Shown piece after piece: positions 15,123 to 24,326 of a stretch of DNA of 33,114 nucleotides. Each line of letters opens with the position of its first letter. The first letter of the stretch is position 1. The DNA comes from Pelagibacteraceae bacterium AG-426-G09 (GTDB lineage Bacteria; Pseudomonadota; Alphaproteobacteria; Pelagibacterales; Pelagibacteraceae): contig QCNR01000014.1 in assembly GCA_003210075.1 (NCBI GenBank), positions 1 to 33,114 of the forward strand, given 5' to 3'. The translations under genes and the position numbers were made by a program. Under the pieces are notes generated by a model that was not told where the DNA came from, made no database searches, and worked only from the letters and a program-made list of their open reading frames with translations.

Positions 15123-16754
15123 ATGTTTATTAAAAGTTTTTTTTTGAACTTTAACTATATTTTTTTTTATATAATTCAAAGAATAAGAAAAATTTATCTA
15201 AATTCCCCAATCTATAACAAAAAAATTTCAAATACTGACGATAAAGTAATAATATATAAGCCTAGTCAAAATATTCTAAATAGTATTATTAAATTGGATA
15301 AAAAAAAATATAATATTGATGACTTTTCTTTAAATTCTATATGGAAAACTTCTGCTACTTTGAATGATATAAATTTTAAAAAACTTCATAGTTTTTTTTG
15401 GCTATTTACATTAGATTTAAAATCATCTCAAAAAACTACACAAAATGTAATCTATAATTGGATCGAGGAAAATGATAAATACAAACAAAATATTTGGGAT
15501 TTAGATATTTTGTCAAAAAGAATTATTGCATGGATTTCAAATTCTAAATTAACTTACGAAAATGCTGAAGCAAACTACAAAATCAGATTTAATTTACTAA
15601 TTAAAAAACAAACTAATCACTTAATTAATGAGATTAAAAGATCAGATCAGCTAGATGATAAAATAATTGGAAGTACAGCTATCATTTTAGTTGGTTTATC
15701 ATATGGCGACAGTCATTATCTCAGATTTGGCATTGATCTATTAAAACAATTATTAAACTCCTCTCTAGACATAACTAATTTTCCTAAATCTAGAAATTTG
15801 AGACAATTAGTTTTTTATTTAAAATATCTAATTATAATTAGAGAATTATTAAAAGAGTCTCAAACAAATATTCCAGAATTTTTGAATGAGAAAATTTTTT
15901 ACTTAGGAAAATCATACAATCTTTTATGCTCGAATAAAAAAAAGGGAATTTTATTTAATGGAAATTTCGAAGACACTAATAAGGATTTTGATAATTATTT
16001 AAATTTCCACAAATATAAATTCAAAGAGGATGCAAATGAAATTGGTGGGTATGTTGTTATGAGTAATAAAAAATCTTTACTAGCAGTTGATATTGGTAAA
16101 GCACCAGAAAAAAAATTTTCGAAAGATTACCAGTCTGGTATATTTTCATTTGAATTTAATTTTTTGGGAGAAAAAATAATAACTAATTCTGGTTATTTTC
16201 AAGATTATAAACATCAATTAAATATTGTTTCTAAATCAACAGCTACGCATTCCACTTTAGTGTTAAATAATACATCGGCTGTTAGATTCGAAAGAAATAA
16301 GCATGGGCACATGCTAATAGTTAAGAATTTTAAAGTTTTAGATAAAGAGATTAAATCGGAGAATGAATTTTGGTCCATCAGGGCATCGCATGATGCCTAT
16401 TCAAAATCTAATGGGGTAATTCATGAAAGACAATTACTTTTTTATCAAAATGAAACTAGATTAGAAGGTTGTGACAAGCTTATTAAAACTAAAAACTTTA
16501 GATCTAGTAATTTTGAGATAAGATTTCATGTATTACCTGAAATTAATTTAACAAAATTATTAAACAATAAGACTATATTAATCGAAAGTAATAATTCAGG
16601 GTGGAAATTTAGTTGTGAAAGCCACAAAATAGAAATTGAGTCTGGTTTATATTTTGGTAAGAAAAATAAATATTTAGAGAATAAAAATATACTTATTACT
16701 GGATTAACTAAACCTAATGAAGAAGCTATTTTTTGGAAATTAAGTAAAATATGA
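15123..16754 (+). CDS. Heparinase II/III family protein
   Basis: A 543-residue protein. The N-terminal about 280 residues are helical, as in the alpha/alpha-toroid of polysaccharide lyases, with motifs such as WDLDILSKRIIAWISN and a segment GSTAIILVGLSYGDSHYLRFG. The C-terminal beta-rich half contains YVVMSNKKSLLAVDIG, SGIFSFEFNFLGEKIITNSG and STATHSTLVLNNTSAVRF, recognisable as the heparinase II/III-like domain. No clear signal peptide is seen, although the first 20 residues are hydrophobic. This family is common between rpe and purH in alphaproteobacteria; its substrate there is unknown. It overlaps purH by 4 nt (ATGA). Confidence 0.85.
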   Translation: MFIKSFFLNFNYIFFYIIQRIRKIYLNSPIYNKKISNTDDKVIIYKPSQNILNSIIKLDKKKYNIDDFSLNSIWKTSATLNDINFKKLHSFFWLFTLDLKSSQKTTQNVIYNWIEENDKYKQNIWDLDILSKRIIAWISNSKLTYENAEANYKIRFNLLIKKQTNHLINEIKRSDQLDDKIIGSTAIILVGLSYGDSHYLRFGIDLLKQLLNSSLDITNFPKSRNLRQLVFYLKYLIIIRELLKESQTNIPEFLNEKIFYLGKSYNLLCSNKKKGILFNGNFEDTNKDFDNYLNFHKYKFKEDANEIGGYVVMSNKKSLLAVDIGKAPEKKFSKDYQSGIFSFEFNFLGEKIITNSGYFQDYKHQLNIVSKSTATHSTLVLNNTSAVRFERNKHGHMLIVKNFKVLDKEIKSENEFWSIRASHDAYSKSNGVIHERQLLFYQNETRLEGCDKLIKTKNFRSSNFEIRFHVLPEINLTKLLNNKTILIESNNSGWKFSCESHKIEIESGLYFGKKNKYLENKNILITGLTKPNEEAIFWKLSKI

Positions 16755-18289
16755 AAATTAGATCTGCACTTATTTCAATATCAGATAAAAAGGAAATTAA
16801 TAATCTTCTCAAAGTGCTTAGTAAATATAAAATTAAATTAATAAGCTCTGGTGGGACTTTTAAAAAAATTAAATCTCTCGGGTATAGTTGTTTTGAAGTA
16901 TCAAATTATACAAATTTTCCAGAAATCCTTGATGGAAGAGTAAAAACACTTCATCCTAAAATTCATTCAGGCATCTTGTTCAAAAGAAACAAAAAATCTC
17001 ATAAAAAAATTCTAAAAAAACTTAATTTTGAAGGTATAGATTTGGTTATTACAAATTTTTATCCATTTCAAAAAACAATAGATACAACTAAAGTTCATGA
17101 AAAAATAATTGAAAATATTGATATTGGCGGCCCAACATTGGTTAGATCTGCAGCAAAAAATTATAATGACGTTGTTGTAATTACAAAAATTTCTCAATAC
17201 AAAAAACTAATTAATGAATTGAATACATATAATGGTGGTACTTCATTAAAATTTAGACTTAGAATGTCTAGAGAGGCTTTTGGAGAAACTGCAAGCTATG
17301 ATGCGAAAATTTATAATTATTTCAATTCTATTTCAAATCAATCTATTCCTAATAAATTTATTTTTGAAGCAGATTTATTAGAAAAATTAAGATATGGTGA
17401 AAATCCACATCAAACTGGTGCGATCTATAGTAACAAAGAAAGTTTAAAATTAACTAAATTACAAGGAAAGGATTTAAGTTATAATAATTATAACGATATT
17501 TTTGCTTGTTTAAATCTTGGAAAAACATTGCCAAAAAATAAAGGTACAATAATTGTAAAACATGCAAATCCATCTGGTGTATCAATGCAGACTAATCATT
17601 TAAGAAGCTATTTATCTGCATTAAATTGTGATCCTATAAGTGCTTTTGGAGGAATTGTGGCATGTAATTATAAATTGAATCTTCAAGTCGCAAAGGAAAT
17701 CTCAAAAAACTATTACGAGGTGATAATTGCAAATGGGTTTGACAAAAAAGTTTTTAAACTTTTTAAAACCAAAAAAAATTTAAGATTAGTTGATAGTTCA
17801 AATTTTAAATTAAAAAATAACCAAAAGATTTTATCAGGATTAAACTCCTTATTAATGCAATCAAGTGATAACTTTTTTTTCAGTAAAAATAATTTTAAAA
17901 CAGTATCTAAAATTAAACCTTCAAAGAAGCTAATGGATCAAGTGATATTTTCTTTTAATGTTTGCCGCTCTGCGAAATCTAACGCTATAGTTATTACTCA
18001 AGATTTTAAAACATTAGGTATTGGTTCTGGTCAACCAAGTCGAATTGACAGTTGTAAGATTGCGATAGAAAAAATGAAAAAATTTAATCAATTTAACTAC
18101 AACGAACCTTTAGTAGCAGCATCCGATGCTTTCTTTCCATTTATAGATGGTATTGAAAAATTAGTTCAAGCAGGAGTAACTACTATAGTTCAGCCATACG
18201 GTTCAATTAGAGACAAAGAAATAATTAAATTTGCAGATGATATGGGAATTATTCTAATTTTTTCCAAAACCAGACATTTTAATCATTAA
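16751..18289 (+). CDS. purH: Bifunctional AICAR transformylase/IMP cyclohydrolase
   Basis: A 512-residue PurH of near-normal length. The N-terminal IMP cyclohydrolase domain shows ALISISDKKEI, LISSGGTFKKIK, LDGRVKTLHPKIHSGIL and IDIGGPTLVRSAAKN. The C-terminal AICAR formyltransferase domain has RYGENPHQTG and the catalytic Lys270-His271 in VKHANPSG. SAFGGIVA, the late GIGSGQPSRID, and ASDAFFPFIDGIE follow. It carries out the last two steps of IMP synthesis, using 10-formyl-THF. It is the third gene of the rpe operon. Its 3' end overlaps the convergent pterin dehydratase gene by 11 bp. Confidence 0.98.
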   Translation: MKIRSALISISDKKEINNLLKVLSKYKIKLISSGGTFKKIKSLGYSCFEVSNYTNFPEILDGRVKTLHPKIHSGILFKRNKKSHKKILKKLNFEGIDLVITNFYPFQKTIDTTKVHEKIIENIDIGGPTLVRSAAKNYNDVVVITKISQYKKLINELNTYNGGTSLKFRLRMSREAFGETASYDAKIYNYFNSISNQSIPNKFIFEADLLEKLRYGENPHQTGAIYSNKESLKLTKLQGKDLSYNNYNDIFACLNLGKTLPKNKGTIIVKHANPSGVSMQTNHLRSYLSALNCDPISAFGGIVACNYKLNLQVAKEISKNYYEVIIANGFDKKVFKLFKTKKNLRLVDSSNFKLKNNQKILSGLNSLLMQSSDNFFFSKNNFKTVSKIKPSKKLMDQVIFSFNVCRSAKSNAIVITQDFKTLGIGSGQPSRIDSCKIAIEKMKKFNQFNYNEPLVAASDAFFPFIDGIEKLVQAGVTTIVQPYGSIRDKEIIKFADDMGIILIFSKTRHFNH

Positions 18290-18626
18290 CTATTTTATCA
18301 ATTTTAGATGCGAGGATAAAGTCACTTTCAGCAAGGCCATTTATAGCATGAGTAAATATTTTTATTTTAGCATAACCCCACCCAAATGAAATATCTGGGT
18401 GATGACTTTCCGTCTCCGCTATATCACCAACACGATTAATAAATGTTTGACTATTTTTAAAATTTTCAAATTTAAACTCTTTTATTAAAAAATAATTTTC
18501 TTTCTCATTTTTTTTTACTTCCCAGCCATCTACTTTTTTTAAATATTTATGAATTTCACTATAATCGAAAGCAGGTATATTTCCTTCACATGGGATACAT
18601 TTTTTTTTTGATAAATCTTCTTCCAT
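18279..18626 (-). CDS. Pterin-4a-carbinolamine dehydratase
   Basis: A 115-residue protein from the ATG at 18626. A longer frame from a TTG at 18683 would run into the tRNA gene and is rejected. The family signature is ETESHHPDISFGWGYAKIKI, with His75-His76, followed by IFTHAINGL with His93, matching the His61/His62/His79 spacing of the human enzyme. It dehydrates 4a-hydroxytetrahydropterin, recycling the pterin cofactor of aromatic amino acid hydroxylases; bacterial members may also act on other pterins. The ATG is only 12 nt after the tRNA-Gly CCA end, so its mRNA probably arises by processing of a tRNA-containing transcript. Confidence 0.93.
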   Translation of the reverse strand: MEEDLSKKKCIPCEGNIPAFDYSEIHKYLKKVDGWEVKKNEKENYFLIKEFKFENFKNSQTFINRVGDIAETESHHPDISFGWGYAKIKIFTHAINGLAESDFILASKIDKIVND

Positions 18627-18638
18627 AATTTTTTTTTC

Positions 18639-18713
18639 TGGAGCGGGCAATGGGACTTGAACCCACGACCTTCTCGTTGGCAACGAGACGCTCTACCACT
18701 GAGCTATGCCCGC
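18639..18713 (-). tRNA. tRNA-Gly(GCC)
   Basis: The minus strand folds as a complete cloverleaf. The 7-bp acceptor stem is GCGGGCA/TGCCCGC, the D arm lies in AGCTCAGTGGTAGAGC, and the anticodon stem CTCGT/ACGAG has loop TGCCA, giving anticodon GCC. The T arm is GTGGGTTCAAGTCCCAT. The discriminator base is U, as usual for bacterial tRNA-Gly, and CCA is encoded. It decodes GGC and GGU. It is the only tRNA in the window and is followed immediately by the pterin dehydratase gene. Confidence 0.97.
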
Positions 18714-18729
18714 TTGTTTATAAGCTTTG

Positions 18730-18758
18730 AAAATAGTGGCTTTTTAAAAATTTAGCAA
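18730..18758 (-). promoter_or_regulatory. Putative promoter of tRNA-Gly and the pterin dehydratase gene
   Basis: On the minus strand TTGCTA (18758-18753) and TATTTT (18735-18730) are separated by exactly 17 bp. The -10 ends 16 nt before the first base of the tRNA. Each hexamer matches consensus at 4 of 6 positions. The remainder of the 107-bp gap up to 18820 shows no gene. Confidence 0.45.
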
Positions 18759-18820
18759 GTGGCAAAATAGAATATTTCTCTTTAAATGTAGTCGATTGTA
18801 CTTGAAGTAATAATTTTTTT

Positions 18821-20398
18821 TTAACTATCAAATTCATCTAAAAAATTAATATATCTTGAATATTTATCACTTATATTAACTGAGCTTTTATAAATTGGTT
18901 TTTTAACCTGGTATAGACTTGCAGTTCTAATTGTTTTTGCAGTTTTATAGAAATCAAATATATCCTCTGACCAATCTAAACCACAAAAAGAAAATAATTT
19001 TTTTGTCTCTTCATTTTTATTATTAATTAATTTTTCATAATCAATTTCATATATGGAATTACCATATTTTTGTTTCCAAAAATTGATTGTATTTTTATAA
19101 ATTTTTACATATTCGATAATATTTTTAGGATTGTATGACCAATTCATCTCATCAACACCAAAAATATTTTTATAAACAGATAAACCAACATCTTTTAAAT
19201 TTCTTTTAATATGAATAATTTTAGAATTAGGAAATAAAAGTTTAATAAAGCCAACCCAAAAGAAATTAGATGGATTTTTATCAACAATCACATTTTTTTT
19301 CGTTATTTGTATTTTATTAAAATTTTCACCAAGTAAACCTGATATTTCTATAAGATATTTTTTATTAAGTTTATTTTTTTCATAAATTTTATTTAAAAAT
19401 TCTTTATTAAAAATTTTTGTTTCAAAAAAACTTGGAATTACCGAACTTTCCCCTACTCCTTCGGTTTCCCTTGATGATGCAATCAATTGATGAAGTAAGG
19501 TAGTGCCAGATCTGGGCATACCTATAATACAAATAATTTTTTTTTTATACAAACTTTTGTCTTCTAAATATTTTACATTTATAATTTGATTAAATAATAA
19601 TTTTAAATTTTCAAACCTTTGTGAATATTTAGATATTATGTTTTTTTCTAAGGTGGAGTCCATTTCACTATTTGCCATTTTTAAAAACTCTGATGCCTGA
19701 TCAAATTTTTTCTGATCATCAAAAGATTTTGCTATAGAAAAAAGTAATACAGACTTTTGCCTTCTATTTCTAAAACTTAAATTTTCTATTTTTTTTAACA
19801 TACTATGTTGATGTTTTTTTTCTTTTTCATAATTAAAAACTTCACTTAAAAGAAAATCTGCATCAACATTTTCTGGAAAAAGCTCGCTGCATCTTGATAA
19901 GTTTTCAATTGAAAGCTCTTTTAATTTTATATCATTTGTCTCTTGTGAGAGTTCCAAATATGTTTTTCCAATTAAAAATAGTACGTTTGGAAAAGAAGGA
20001 TTAATTTTATATACATTTTTGAAATATTCTAACGCTTCTGGTAATTTTTTTTTAAGCCTTTTAAGTTTACCATATTCAAATAACGAAAAAGGATCATCAG
20101 GTTTAATTTTTATTGCACTATTTAAGATACTTTCTGCTTCATCCAATTTATCTTGTTTTATTAATATTTTCCCAAGATTAGAATAAAAGCTTATTTCCTT
20201 AGAGTTTTTTTTAATAGCTTCAAAAAATATTTTTTCAGCTTTATAACTCTTGCCAATATTATCCAATGATATACCGAGTAAATTATAGTAAGGCGGTATA
20301 ATTTCCTTTTTTTTTATTAATTTTTTTGTTCTTGATATAACTTCTTCAAATTTATTTAATTTAAATAGCTTATCAAGTTGGGCCAGATCTTTATTCAT
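18821..20398 (-). CDS. TPR-repeat sulfotransferase family protein
   Basis: A 525-residue two-part protein. Residues about 1-275 contain tetratricopeptide repeats, for example SFYSNLGKILIKQDKLDEAE and the following KLPEALEYFKNVYKINP. Residues about 285-525 form a sulfotransferase domain. Its PAPS 5'-phosphosulfate loop is GMPRSGTTLLHQL (PRSGTT at 295-300), and IVDKNPSNF is near 371-379. The 3'-phosphate-binding segment is IIHIKRNLKDVGLSVYKNIFG, with Arg399 and Ser407. No signal peptide is seen, so it is probably cytoplasmic. The acceptor may be a protein, glycan or small molecule. Monocistronic; divergent from the LON-domain gene, with 34 bp between starts. Confidence 0.9.
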   Translation of the reverse strand: MNKDLAQLDKLFKLNKFEEVISRTKKLIKKKEIIPPYYNLLGISLDNIGKSYKAEKIFFEAIKKNSKEISFYSNLGKILIKQDKLDEAESILNSAIKIKPDDPFSLFEYGKLKRLKKKLPEALEYFKNVYKINPSFPNVLFLIGKTYLELSQETNDIKLKELSIENLSRCSELFPENVDADFLLSEVFNYEKEKKHQHSMLKKIENLSFRNRRQKSVLLFSIAKSFDDQKKFDQASEFLKMANSEMDSTLEKNIISKYSQRFENLKLLFNQIINVKYLEDKSLYKKKIICIIGMPRSGTTLLHQLIASSRETEGVGESSVIPSFFETKIFNKEFLNKIYEKNKLNKKYLIEISGLLGENFNKIQITKKNVIVDKNPSNFFWVGFIKLLFPNSKIIHIKRNLKDVGLSVYKNIFGVDEMNWSYNPKNIIEYVKIYKNTINFWKQKYGNSIYEIDYEKLINNKNEETKKLFSFCGLDWSEDIFDFYKTAKTIRTASLYQVKKPIYKSSVNISDKYSRYINFLDEFDS

Positions 20399-20432
20399 TT
20401 TTATTTTTTTTTGTTATGATATATTTTTATAT

Positions 20433-21077
20433 ATGGATATATTAAATAATCTACCGACTAAAATACCTGTTTTTCCACTTTCAAATTTTATTGTTTTCCC
20501 AGAGACAACTGTACCTCTAAATATTTTTGAACCACGGTACCTTCAAATGGTCGATGACTCGATGTCATCTAATAGACTGATAGGGATGATACAGCCTAAG
20601 AAAACTGGTGAACTAAAAAAACCTGATCTTTTTGACGTTGGTTGTTTATGTCGAATTATTAGTTTTAATGAAACAGAAGATGGTAGATATATAATAATAA
20701 TTAAAGGTTTAAATAGATTTAGCAAAGTGAGTGAAATAAAAAATAGTAAAAATTATAGAGAATTAAATGTTAACTATGAAATGTTTAAAAACGATGAAAA
20801 TATTAATAACGAAGAATTTGAATTTGATAAAATAAAAAAAATACTAAATGAGCTCAAATCTTTATTTGAAAAGAGAGGATATAAAATAAATTGGAAAGAT
20901 CTAGAAGGTCAAAATGTCTATCAAACATTATCAGCATTATCGATGGCATCACCTTTTTCAATTTTAGAAAAACAAATTTTACTTGAGTCAAAAAGTCTAA
21001 AGGAAAGAAAAATGAAGTTTGAGGAAATACTTAATACTTACAACACAAATTTTTCAAATATTAAAACCATACAGTAA
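20433..21077 (+). CDS. LON substrate-binding-domain protein
   Basis: A 214-residue protein consisting only of the Lon N-terminal substrate-binding fold, starting LPTKIPVFPLSNFIVFPETTVPLNIFEPRYLQMV. GRYIIIIKGLNRF follows, and the rest is helical to the end. The ATPase and Ser-Lys protease domains of Lon are absent; this is the normal form of the stand-alone family (COG2802), found widely in alphaproteobacteria, and not a truncation. A role in protein recognition or turnover is assumed but not known. It abuts the convergent UbiH-like gene with no intervening base. Confidence 0.92.
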   Translation: MDILNNLPTKIPVFPLSNFIVFPETTVPLNIFEPRYLQMVDDSMSSNRLIGMIQPKKTGELKKPDLFDVGCLCRIISFNETEDGRYIIIIKGLNRFSKVSEIKNSKNYRELNVNYEMFKNDENINNEEFEFDKIKKILNELKSLFEKRGYKINWKDLEGQNVYQTLSALSMASPFSILEKQILLESKSLKERKMKFEEILNTYNTNFSNIKTIQ

Positions 21078-22175
21078 TTATAAACTGCCATGATTTGCAA
21101 ATTTTATACTTAGATTTTTTATTTTTTGATTATTGTTTATAAAATCTATTATTGTTTCTGATATATTTTTTGGAATATAGTCTTTATTAAATTTAAAAAA
21201 TTCATGAATAAAATCAATACCGAAAGAAAATACTGAATTTTTACTTTTTGTTTCTTTTTCAAATTCATTAAAAATATTTTTATCAATATTCATTCCTAAA
21301 TTTATTTTTTGGCTCAAGATATTGTTTAGGGTTTTAATATCTCTTATAGTCATATTAAACCCTTGTCCAGCTAATGGGTGAATTGAATGTATTGCGTCTC
21401 CAAAAAAAAGTATATTTTCATAATAATATTTTTTTGGTAATTTAAATTTGAGATTAAAATACTCTAATTTTTCCATAGATATGATTTTATAAATCGGATT
21501 AAAATCTTTAATTAATTCAATAATTGTATCTTCGGAAATATTATTTTTTTTTTTGATATCAAAAGAAAAAACTACTGATGTTTTTTTTTCAGATAGTGGG
21601 AGAAAAGCAACGGGACCAAAATCTGTAAAGATCTGAATAGCTTTGTTGTTTACTAATTTCTTATGATTAATAATTGTAGTAAATGCTTTATTATAATAAT
21701 TTTTATTTATTTGATATTTTAGAAATTTTTTAGTTAAAAAATTATATTTCTCACAATTTATAATTAATTTAAAATCTTTTTTATTCTTTAATACTAATAG
21801 ATCTGTATCTTTTTTAAAATATTTAAATTTGATAAATTTATTTCTTGTGCTTTTTGACTCTATTATCGAATACAATTTGTCGTACTTAACCATGCTAAAT
21901 AAAGATTTTATATCCTTATTAAAGAATATCTCTTTATTAATTTTTTTATTTTTAATTAGTACCTGTATTTTATTTATAAGATTAGTTTTTTTTGATATAT
22001 TTTTGAAATATTTCTCCAAATATATTAAATTACTATTTGTTATACCTAATGTTCTTGTTTTAAAATTTAGTTTTGGACCTTTTAATGAAAATATTTCAGT
22101 ATAAAAATTTTTTTCAGATAAAATATTAGCTAAAATCAAGCTAGTGAGATTATTTCCAATAAGACAAACTTTCAT
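21078..22175 (-). CDS. Degenerate UbiH/COQ6-type FAD monooxygenase
   Basis: A 365-residue protein from the ATG at 22175, chosen over an upstream TTG at 22196 because MKVCLIGNNLTSL is the typical start. The second FAD motif is intact: FGDAIHSIHPLAGQGFN (residues about 258-274), as in UbiH/UbiF/COQ6 ubiquinone-ring hydroxylases, with GPVAFLPL matching the family's GxxAxLPL. The N-terminal GxGxxG is GNNLTS, and the mid-protein DG motif region reads LIINCEKYN, so two conserved motifs are eroded. Ubiquinone synthesis is the expected pathway. It is divergent from ftsK, a neighbourhood seen in other alphaproteobacteria. It may be a fast-evolving active enzyme or a non-catalytic partner. Confidence 0.8.
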   Translation of the reverse strand: MKVCLIGNNLTSLILANILSEKNFYTEIFSLKGPKLNFKTRTLGITNSNLIYLEKYFKNISKKTNLINKIQVLIKNKKINKEIFFNKDIKSLFSMVKYDKLYSIIESKSTRNKFIKFKYFKKDTDLLVLKNKKDFKLIINCEKYNFLTKKFLKYQINKNYYNKAFTTIINHKKLVNNKAIQIFTDFGPVAFLPLSEKKTSVVFSFDIKKKNNISEDTIIELIKDFNPIYKIISMEKLEYFNLKFKLPKKYYYENILFFGDAIHSIHPLAGQGFNMTIRDIKTLNNILSQKINLGMNIDKNIFNEFEKETKSKNSVFSFGIDFIHEFFKFNKDYIPKNISETIIDFINNNQKIKNLSIKFANHGSL

Positions 22176-22238
22176 AAAATTTTTTAATTTTACCAATAAT
22201 AATTAAATGGTACAAATCAACTAATTTGATTCATTTAT

Positions 22239-24326
22239 ATGAAATTTACTGATTTCTTATTAAAAACAAAAGAATTTTTAATCAAAAGACTTACAGAGCT
22301 TTTTGGATTAATTATTATTATTGCGTCAATTTTAATTTTAATATCACTTCTAAGCTACTCACCAAATGATCCAAATTTTTTAAATAGTAAAATTGATGAA
22401 ATCCAAAATATACTTGGATTTAGAGGAAGCTTATTATCTGATTTTCTTTTTCAATCTGTTGGTTTAATAGCCTATTTAATACCTTTTACTTTATTTTTTT
22501 CTGGAACAAATATGTTGATTACTAAAATACAAATCACAGTTATTGATAATTTATTCTATTGTATTTTATATATTATTTTTGGTTCCCTATTTTTTTCTTA
22601 TTTTTATGATCAATCCTTTTTTTTGATAGTTAATGGGAACGGTGGATTCGTTGGATTATTTATAAAAAATAGTTTCCTAAAAAACTTGCTAGATATAAAT
22701 CAAAATATTTCCTATTATACACTTTGTTTTTTCGTGGTCATATTTTTTCTGATAAGTATAAATTTTAAGATCACACGCGTCCTAACTTATGTAATGTTTT
22801 TTAAAAATATTTTTCAATTTAGAAAAAAAGAAAACACAGAAGACAGTGGTTATGTTAACAATCAAAATATAATTTCGGAAACAATAAATGAAAACACAAG
22901 GATACAAGATACTTTGCCATTCGAAAGTAAAATTAATAAAAATATTAAAAGATTTATTCTTCCAGATTTGAGTTTACTAAAATTACCATCAAAAAATGAA
23001 AAGATAGCTAAAAATAACGAGGATATAAATGAAGATTTTTTAGAAAAAGTTTTATTGGATTTTGGTGTTGAAGGAAAAATAAAAAAAATAAATTATGGAC
23101 CAGTTGTAACTTTAAATGAGTTTGAACCCGCGGCTGGTGTCAAAGTTTCAAAAATAATCAATTTATCTGAGGATATTGCAAGAAATACAAGTTCAGAATC
23201 AGCAAGAATTTCAATTATACCTGGAAGCAATACTATTGGAATTGAATTACCAAATATTACAAGAGAAAACGTATATCTTGGTGAGGTAATTAAAGATTCT
23301 CAATTTAAAAAAAAAGATATAAAATTACCTATAGCTTTAGGAAAAAGTATTTCAGGAAATCCTATTATAGGCGATTTAAGCGCTATGCCTCACCTTTTGA
23401 TTGCAGGAACAACAGGTTCTGGAAAATCAGTTTGTATTAATACAATAATATTATCATTATTATACAGACATACTCCGGATAAATGTAAATTTATTCTTAT
23501 TGATCCAAAAATGTTAGAATTGTCTACCTATGAAGGTATACCAAATTTATTATGTCCTGTGATAACGGAGCCTAAGAAGGCAGCTTCGGTGTTAGGCTGG
23601 GTTGTGAAAGAAATGGAAAATAGATACAAGTTAATGACTAAAGTTGGAGTAAGAAACATAGATGGATACAATGCTAAGAATAAACCATCTATGCCATACA
23701 TAGTAGTAATAGTAGATGAAATGTCAGACCTAATGCTAGTTTCTGGAAAAGATATTGAAAATTATATTCAAAAGCTTTCTCAAATGGCTAGGGCTGCTGG
23801 CATTCACATCATCATGGCAACCCAAAGACCTAGTGTTGATGTTATTACAGGTACAATAAAAGCCAACTTTCCCACTAGAATCTCGTTCCAAGTTTCTTCA
23901 AAAATTGATAGTAGAACAATACTTGGTGAACAAGGTGCAGAGCAATTATTAGGCAAAGGTGACATGCTATTTATGTCTTCAGCAAATAGAATAACCAGAA
24001 TACACTCACCTTTTGTTACAGAAGAAGAAATTGAAAAAATAAATAATTTTTTAAGATCACAAGCAGAACCGGATTATGTCGATGAAATTTTAGAGTTTTC
24101 TGAAAATTTATCAAAAGATGAGGATATTGAAGGAATGAATGATAAAGATGAGCTTTATCAAAGTGCATTACAATTAGTTAAAAATGAGAGAAAAGCGTCT
24201 ACTTCATTTTTACAAAGAAAACTTCAGATTGGGTATAACAGAGCTGCAAGAATTATTGATATGATGGAAGAAAATGGAGTGGTAAGTAAGGCAAATCATG
24301 TAGGCAAAAGAGAAATTTTGAAATGA
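22239..24326 (+). CDS. ftsK: DNA translocase FtsK
   Basis: A 695-residue protein of the short FtsK/SpoIIIE type. About four N-terminal membrane helices (residues 20-180) anchor it at the septum, followed by a short hydrophilic linker (about 190-250). The translocase motor has Walker A GTTGSGKS at about 390-397, Walker B VIVDEMSDLM, and the MATQRPSVDVITG segment. The C-terminal gamma winged-helix domain (about 630-695) contains NRAARIIDMMEENGVV, which in homologues reads KOPS sites and activates XerCD. It pumps chromosome DNA during division. The linker is far shorter than in E. coli FtsK. It overlaps lolA by 4 nt. Confidence 0.97.
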   Translation: MKFTDFLLKTKEFLIKRLTELFGLIIIIASILILISLLSYSPNDPNFLNSKIDEIQNILGFRGSLLSDFLFQSVGLIAYLIPFTLFFSGTNMLITKIQITVIDNLFYCILYIIFGSLFFSYFYDQSFFLIVNGNGGFVGLFIKNSFLKNLLDINQNISYYTLCFFVVIFFLISINFKITRVLTYVMFFKNIFQFRKKENTEDSGYVNNQNIISETINENTRIQDTLPFESKINKNIKRFILPDLSLLKLPSKNEKIAKNNEDINEDFLEKVLLDFGVEGKIKKINYGPVVTLNEFEPAAGVKVSKIINLSEDIARNTSSESARISIIPGSNTIGIELPNITRENVYLGEVIKDSQFKKKDIKLPIALGKSISGNPIIGDLSAMPHLLIAGTTGSGKSVCINTIILSLLYRHTPDKCKFILIDPKMLELSTYEGIPNLLCPVITEPKKAASVLGWVVKEMENRYKLMTKVGVRNIDGYNAKNKPSMPYIVVIVDEMSDLMLVSGKDIENYIQKLSQMARAAGIHIIMATQRPSVDVITGTIKANFPTRISFQVSSKIDSRTILGEQGAEQLLGKGDMLFMSSANRITRIHSPFVTEEEIEKINNFLRSQAEPDYVDEILEFSENLSKDEDIEGMNDKDELYQSALQLVKNERKASTSFLQRKLQIGYNRAARIIDMMEENGVVSKANHVGKREILK

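Noticed and set aside
18279..18683. Longer reading frame for the pterin dehydratase, starting with TTG at 18683.
   Set aside because: The first 19 codons lie in or next to the tRNA-Gly gene; the ATG at 18626 gives the normal family length.
20433..21077. LON-domain protein as a truncated or broken Lon protease.
   Set aside because: Stand-alone LON-domain proteins of about this length are a normal family, and the frame is intact.
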